From NCBI GenBank assembly GCA_963838205.1, contig CAWIQF010000016.1, positions 15,646-79,645 of the forward strand: a stretch of DNA of 64,000 nucleotides, read 5' to 3'. The DNA comes from CAIVVT01 sp963838205. Lineage in GTDB: Bacteria; Acidobacteriota; Terriglobia; Bryobacterales; Bryobacteraceae. Shown here in pieces: positions 59,848 through 64,000 of this stretch. A program made the translations under genes and the position numbers. How positions within the stretch are numbered: the first letter of the stretch is position 1; each line of letters starts with the position of its first letter. Below the pieces are notes generated by a model. It had not been told where the DNA came from, searched no databases, and worked only from the letters and a program-made list of their open reading frames with translations.

Positions 59848-62469
59848 ATGACACCGTCATCGTCTTCGATTGGCCGCGCGTCGCGGTGGTTGGGCATCGC
59901 CTTGCGGGCGCTCGCGATCGTTTTCGCGGCCGCCACGGTGCTCTATACCTGGTTCTCACTCGAGTCCCGCTGGCTCGATCGCTCCATCGCCGTCGAGCTC
60001 GGTCTCGATTACCCATACCAGCCCGCTCAACACGCCGATGTCGTGACCGAAATCAGGCCCGGCAGTCCGGCGGAGAAAGCGGGATTGAGGGTCGGGGATG
60101 CGGTCATCGCCTTCGACAGCCGTCGCGTTACGGGTCCGCTCGACCAGAAGATCGCCTATCAGCATCGCTTGCCCGGGGATTCGGTTCATCTGACCGTTCT
60201 GCGGCCGGGCCAGACGGCTCCGCTCGAGTTGACCGGCGTCTTTCGGCCCAATTCAGCGCCGGACGTGACTGCTGGCGGTCTGCAGGGTGCCACCGAGTTA
60301 CTCGTGCAGAGCTCGCTTCCGCTGGCCTTCGCGGCCGTCGGACTGATCATTCTGTTGCTGCGCCCCGAGGACCGCAACGTCTGGTTGCTGGCCAGCTTCT
60401 TCGCCGGCATCATTGCGGTATCGGGGTTCCCGAGTGGCTTCGAGACGGTCCCGGACACACTGCGCCCCTGGATGGAGGTCTACAAGGGCTTCTTCTGGGG
60501 GATGATAGGAGCCTCGTTTTACTTCCTGTGCGCGGTCTTTCCGGCCCGCTCGCCCCTCGACCGGCGGTTGCCCTGGCTCAAATGGGTCGGGGTCGTCCTC
60601 GGATTGGGGCTGGTGGGCGAGATGCAGTATCCGGATGTTGGGCCGATCGTCCGCACTTATTCGAGAATCCTGCCCCGCAACGTCAACATGCCTGTCACAT
60701 TCGGCATTGGGCTCACATTTCTTGTGTTCGGGCTGGTTTCCCTGGCCGCCAACTTCTTCTTCGCCCGCGAGCCGGAATCGCGCCGCAAGATCCGCGTCAT
60801 CTTCTGGGGCACCGTGGTCGGATTTGGCCCTTCGTTGATCCGCGCGGCGGCCCAGCGCTACACCAGCTTCCATTCGCCGGCCTGGCTGGAGATTCTCCTC
60901 AATGCCACCCTGCTGTTGGTCCCGGCTTCGTTCGCCTATGCCGTTTTCAAGCAGCGCGTGCTCGACATCCCCGTTCTTCTGCAGCGCAGCGCGCGCTACG
61001 TCCTCGTGCAGCGTGGCTTCCTGTTGTTGTTGTGCTTCTTTAGCGTCGGCTTGACGCTGGTGTTCGCAACGTCGGTCGCCCATCTGCCGCTGGCCGTCGA
61101 TATGGGCCAGTCCGCCAACACCGCGCTGGGCGCGTTATTCGGCACGGCGCTGCTCTGGGGCGGCTCGCAGGTGCACACGCGCGTCAGCCGGAGAATCGAC
61201 AGCGCCTTCTTTCGCAACGCCTACGACGCCCGGGTCATTTTGGAGAATCTGGCCGCCACGTCTCGGACTGCCGCCAATCGCGACGTATTGGCGAGCCTGC
61301 TTCTGAACCAGCTCAACGCGGCGCTCCAACCGGCCTCTCTGGTGGTCTATCTGGCAACCACTGACGACGAATTGGGCGCCGCCGCCGGCGTCGTGCCGTC
61401 CCAGCTGCAAACGATTAGTTGTTCTTCGCCGCTGCTCGTGGAATTGGCCCGCCAGGGCGAGCCTTGGGAACTGCCGCCGGCCGGTCTTGACGCCGACCCC
61501 AGGACTGCGGTGTTGGCTCAACTCCATTCCGGCTGCCTGGTCCCCGTCCCGGGCCGCGATGGGCAGTTAGTCGGACTGCTGGCGCTCGGCCCGCGCTTGT
61601 CTGAAGAGCCCTATTCTGGCGAAGACAAGCGCCTGCTGGCCTCGGTCGCCAGCCAAGTCGGCATGGCTTTGGAGAATTTCCGCCTGGCCGAAAACATTGC
61701 GGAGAAGCTGGAAACCGAGCGCCGCGCGGCGCGCGAAATGGAGATTGCGAGAGACGTGCAGACCAGGCTGCTTCCGCAGGCCGCGCCGGAGCTGCTGACG
61801 CTAGAATGCGCGGGTCGATGTCTCCAGGCCCGGCGCGTCGGTGGAGATTACTACGACTTCCTCGAATTGGGCCAGGACCAGATCGGGCTGGTGCTGGCCG
61901 ATGTCTCCGGCAAAGGCGTCCACGCCGCCCTGTTGATGGCCAATCTACAGGCCCATTTGCGCAGTCTCAGTGGACTGACGCGCGGCGCAACGGAGCGGAT
62001 GACGCCGCTCGATCTCGTCAGAACCCTGCAGCAGGTGAACCGGATTGTGTGGAAGTCCACAGCCGCGCAACATTACGCCACGCTCTTTTTCGGCCTCTAC
62101 GATGACCGCACGCGCTGTCTGAACTACGTGAATTGCGGCCACAATCCGCCCATGTTGTTGCGTGCGGGCGGCGCCGTGGACCGGTTGAAGTCCACGGCCA
62201 CGGTCATCGGGCTGTTCGAGAAGTGGGAGTGTGCCGCGCGCGAGATTCAGCTCCATCCCGGAGATCTCCTGGCGGTCTTCAGCGACGGCGTCACCGAAGC
62301 TATGCGCGGCGAGGATGAGTTCGGCGAACCCCGATTTCTCGATGATTTGCGCCAGACCTGCCGCCTTCCGGTGGAGCAGATCGTTACGACCATCTTCACC
62401 GCGGTACAGCAGTTCAGCGCCGGAAATCAGTCGGACGACCTGACCCTGGTCGTCGCCCGGGCCAGATAG
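59848..62469 (+). CDS. PDZ-7TM-GAF-PP2C (SpoIIE/RsbU-type) phosphatase
   Basis: ATG at 59848 with GGAG just upstream is chosen; the frame is open further 5'. The ~873-residue protein has an N-terminal membrane helix (LGIALRALAIVFAAATVLYT), a PDZ domain (~50-150: VVTEIRPGSPAEKAGLRVGD), a block of about seven to eight membrane helices (~155-440: LPLAFAAVGLIILLLRPEDR, FFWGMIGASFYFLCAVFPAR, TFGIGLTFLVFGLVSLAANF), a GAF domain (~460-620: LASVASQVGMALENFRLAE end) and a C-terminal PP2C-type domain (~630-870): VGGDYYDFLELGQDQIGLVL, ADVSGKGVHAALLMANLQA, NYVNCGHNPPMLL, GDLLAVFSDGVTEAM, SDDLTLVVARA, with the metal-binding Asp residues in GGDYYD, DVSGKG and SDDLT. Such proteins dephosphorylate anti-sigma-factor antagonists in partner-switching stress signalling. 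No anti-sigma genes adjoin. Confidence 0.93.
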   Translation: MTPSSSSIGRASRWLGIALRALAIVFAAATVLYTWFSLESRWLDRSIAVELGLDYPYQPAQHADVVTEIRPGSPAEKAGLRVGDAVIAFDSRRVTGPLDQKIAYQHRLPGDSVHLTVLRPGQTAPLELTGVFRPNSAPDVTAGGLQGATELLVQSSLPLAFAAVGLIILLLRPEDRNVWLLASFFAGIIAVSGFPSGFETVPDTLRPWMEVYKGFFWGMIGASFYFLCAVFPARSPLDRRLPWLKWVGVVLGLGLVGEMQYPDVGPIVRTYSRILPRNVNMPVTFGIGLTFLVFGLVSLAANFFFAREPESRRKIRVIFWGTVVGFGPSLIRAAAQRYTSFHSPAWLEILLNATLLLVPASFAYAVFKQRVLDIPVLLQRSARYVLVQRGFLLLLCFFSVGLTLVFATSVAHLPLAVDMGQSANTALGALFGTALLWGGSQVHTRVSRRIDSAFFRNAYDARVILENLAATSRTAANRDVLASLLLNQLNAALQPASLVVYLATTDDELGAAAGVVPSQLQTISCSSPLLVELARQGEPWELPPAGLDADPRTAVLAQLHSGCLVPVPGRDGQLVGLLALGPRLSEEPYSGEDKRLLASVASQVGMALENFRLAENIAEKLETERRAAREMEIARDVQTRLLPQAAPELLTLECAGRCLQARRVGGDYYDFLELGQDQIGLVLADVSGKGVHAALLMANLQAHLRSLSGLTRGATERMTPLDLVRTLQQVNRIVWKSTAAQHYATLFFGLYDDRTRCLNYVNCGHNPPMLLRAGGAVDRLKSTATVIGLFEKWECAAREIQLHPGDLLAVFSDGVTEAMRGEDEFGEPRFLDDLRQTCRLPVEQIVTTIFTAVQQFSAGNQSDDLTLVVARAR

Positions 62470-62642
62470 TCCTTCGATCCGGTTCCCCTCCTACAGTACG
62501 GTTAGGAGAATAGCAAGCGGTACAGCTTCATGGCTCGCATGGACCGACTGGAGTTCCGGCAGAAATCAGTTCTCCAATCCAGATTATTCTGGGCCCAACG
62601 GGCCTGGGCACCGTGAGTGCGCTAATGGAGGCCAATTCTCAA

Positions 62643-63758
62643 TCAGAACCAATATCCTAGCAAGCGCCACTGCCACAGCCAGGCCGCGTAGAGCATCAGC
62701 ACCACCCCGGCGAGCCAAGCCAGCGGCGCGCGCGGCCGCAACAGGAGCAGGCGCGCCATGAACCAAGCTACGCAGCCAACGCCCAGCAGACCCAGCGTCT
62801 GGACGATCCAAATCGGCCACGGGAAGCCGTACATATAGCTGCTTGCGCGCTCCGCGGGAGAAGGCAGAAACTGGAGCACGACGCCCAGCCCGAGCAGTTG
62901 GAATCCGAAGGTGTTGGCGGCCCAACTCGCAGGCGCGCGCAACTGCTCGGGCAGCAGCCACCTTCGGGTGGGGCCGACCATCACCAGCACCAGCGCCAGC
63001 GCGCACAGTAGGAACACCTGGCGCTGGACCGCAACCGACAGCAACCACGGCACCCGCTCAAGGGCCGTCGTCCCGGAAGTGAACAGGTGACTCACCTGGC
63101 CGGACGAGTCGCGGCGGAAGGCACAGACGTAATCGTCGTCCAGCGACTGGAACAGGTTCGGCGCGACCTGTGCCATTCGGCGCGGCGTTCCATCTAGCTT
63201 GGGCATCGTGATGAAGCCGTCGGGGGTGACGCCGATCTTCAGTTCGCCTCCCAGGAACCCCAGCAGGACGCCGATCTTGATCAGCCTGTCGTGCGAGTAG
63301 CGGGTATCGCGGTACAGCCCGCTGAAGTCGGCCACGTTGCTGTCCCAATGAGTTGGCTTGGGGCGCGGCGCCGGCGCGATTTCGGTCAGCAGCTCGTGTT
63401 CGATGCGCGCCGCAACTTCCCCCAGGAAGGACCCGGATAGCGCGTTGCCGGCAATGAAATACCCAGCCCCGTCGTCGGGAAAGAAGCGCACTCGCGCTAC
63501 GGCGCCGGGATAGCCGCCGTCATGCCCGGTGTAGCGGTGGCCGCGCGAGTGCCCTAACTCCCACACCCAGCCGATGCTCCCTTCCAGGCTCGGGTTGGGC
63601 GTGAAGTGAAGTTGAAACTCAGGGCGCGAGTGATGTGCCAGCGCCCACTGCAGGAAGCGGCCCATGTCGCCGCCCGACGACATCTGCATCCCTGCCGGAG
63701 CGTCCTGTAGGTAGTCCCACGGCAGCGCGCAGTACCCCGGCCCGAACACCTGTCCACA
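62643..63758 (-). pseudogene. Serine beta-lactamase-family (class C/penicillin-binding) protein with membrane tail, 5' part missing
   Basis: The frame carries the C-terminal half of a beta-lactamase-family serine hydrolase (DAPAGMQMSSGGDMGRFLQW, GWVWELGHSRGHRYTGHDGG with the third motif in the HxG form, FFPDDGAGYFIAGNA), a linker domain (DFSGLYRDTRYSHDRLIKIG, MPKLDGTPRRMAQVAPNLFQ) and a C-terminal membrane part with about four helices. Missing is the catalytic SxxK and the YxN region: upstream of ~63758 the sequence loses similarity (CSCGQVFGPGYC is the edge), so the 5' half has been lost or displaced by unrelated DNA. It might extend beyond the window on another fragment. Probably not functional. 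Confidence 0.75.
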
Positions 63759-64000
63759 TGAACAAGGCGTCAACTGGAGAAGACGGAGAATTCGTATGCA
63801 AAATCCTGGGGTGCAAGCCGAACCCAGGGGGTTCAGGCCGGTCCTCAAGCCGATGACAATCGAAACAGAGAACGGCCTGGAACTCGCAGAAGTAACAGGG
63901 GATTGAGGTTTTCGGCGAGGATCAAGCGGACGATGCAGTCAACGAAAACGAGGCTGAAAATTGGGGTGGGAGAAGGTTGGCTCCCCTCTCTCATCTCTCC
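63759..64000. other. Window end, unrelated sequence joined to the truncated gene
   Basis: No recognisable gene. The junction near 63758 suggests an insertion or rearrangement whose other end lies beyond the window. No inverted repeat could be paired. Confidence 0.4.

Overview
The window looks like a chromosomal segment of a high-GC Acidobacteriota, most likely from the Solibacteres/Bryobacterales group. This is an inference from gene content: TonB-dependent receptors with an N-terminal carboxypeptidase-regulatory-like domain, an ECF sigma factor next to a Ser/Thr kinase with WD40-like repeats, a remnant of a duplicated MacB/FtsX-type (ADOP) permease, an S46 peptidase, and many stand-alone glycoside-hydrolase-like proteins. 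No rRNA, tRNA or CRISPR was recognised.

Layout. 1-643: 3' end of an enolase-superfamily gene. 747-1245: an unusual array of degenerate ~60-70 bp repeats. 1448-4433: a small Cys/His-rich protein and a frameshifted TonB receptor. 4434-5785: a graveyard of gene fragments (KdpE, TolC, a receiver domain) around a small lipoprotein gene. 6116-9862: signalling genes (PAS histidine kinase, CheY-like regulator, receiver-CpaE/MinD ATPase). 10086-11921: first copy of an exact 1,836-bp duplication carrying a GNAT-nitrilase fusion gene; the second copy is at 57727-59562. 12646-23356: carbohydrate region, made of a Tat-exported glycosidase-like protein, a translationally coupled operon (RhaT-like permease, two uroporphyrinogen-decarboxylase-family proteins, GH42 beta-galactosidase) and a convergent TIM-barrel glycosidase-like gene. 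23996-29395: NAD(P)-binding protein, S46 dipeptidyl peptidase and AGE-family epimerase. 30462-35804: kinase/ECF pair, a secreted protein and a tetraheme cytochrome c. 36300-38380: IS91-like transposase plus tyrosine recombinase, followed by a second, inverted copy of the repeat array (38531-38826). 39087-47790: flavodoxin-like protein, an intact TonB receptor and a small glycosyltransferase operon. 48005-51216: 2-aminoethylphosphonate operon (transporter, phnW, phnX). 51763-56902: pst phosphate-transport operon with two PstS proteins. 59848-62469: PDZ-7TM-GAF-PP2C phosphatase. 62643 onward: a truncated beta-lactamase-family gene.

How it works together. The phosphonate operon releases phosphate from aminoethylphosphonate (PhnW then PhnX), and the adjacent Pst system imports phosphate, giving a phosphorus-acquisition block. 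The carbohydrate block pairs secreted glycosidases with a sugar-type permease and two methyltransferase-like (URO-D family) proteins; this is the best candidate for an undescribed pathway, perhaps involving methylated or otherwise decorated sugars.

Cautions. Several otherwise well-conserved genes carry single-base frameshifts (TonB receptor, RhaT-like permease, pstB twice, and perhaps the start of the duplicated gene). These could be real decay or uncorrected sequencing errors. Non-autonomous 300-bp elements with 18-bp terminal inverted repeats and 9-bp target duplications, the IS91-like element and the exact duplication all point to active rearrangement.
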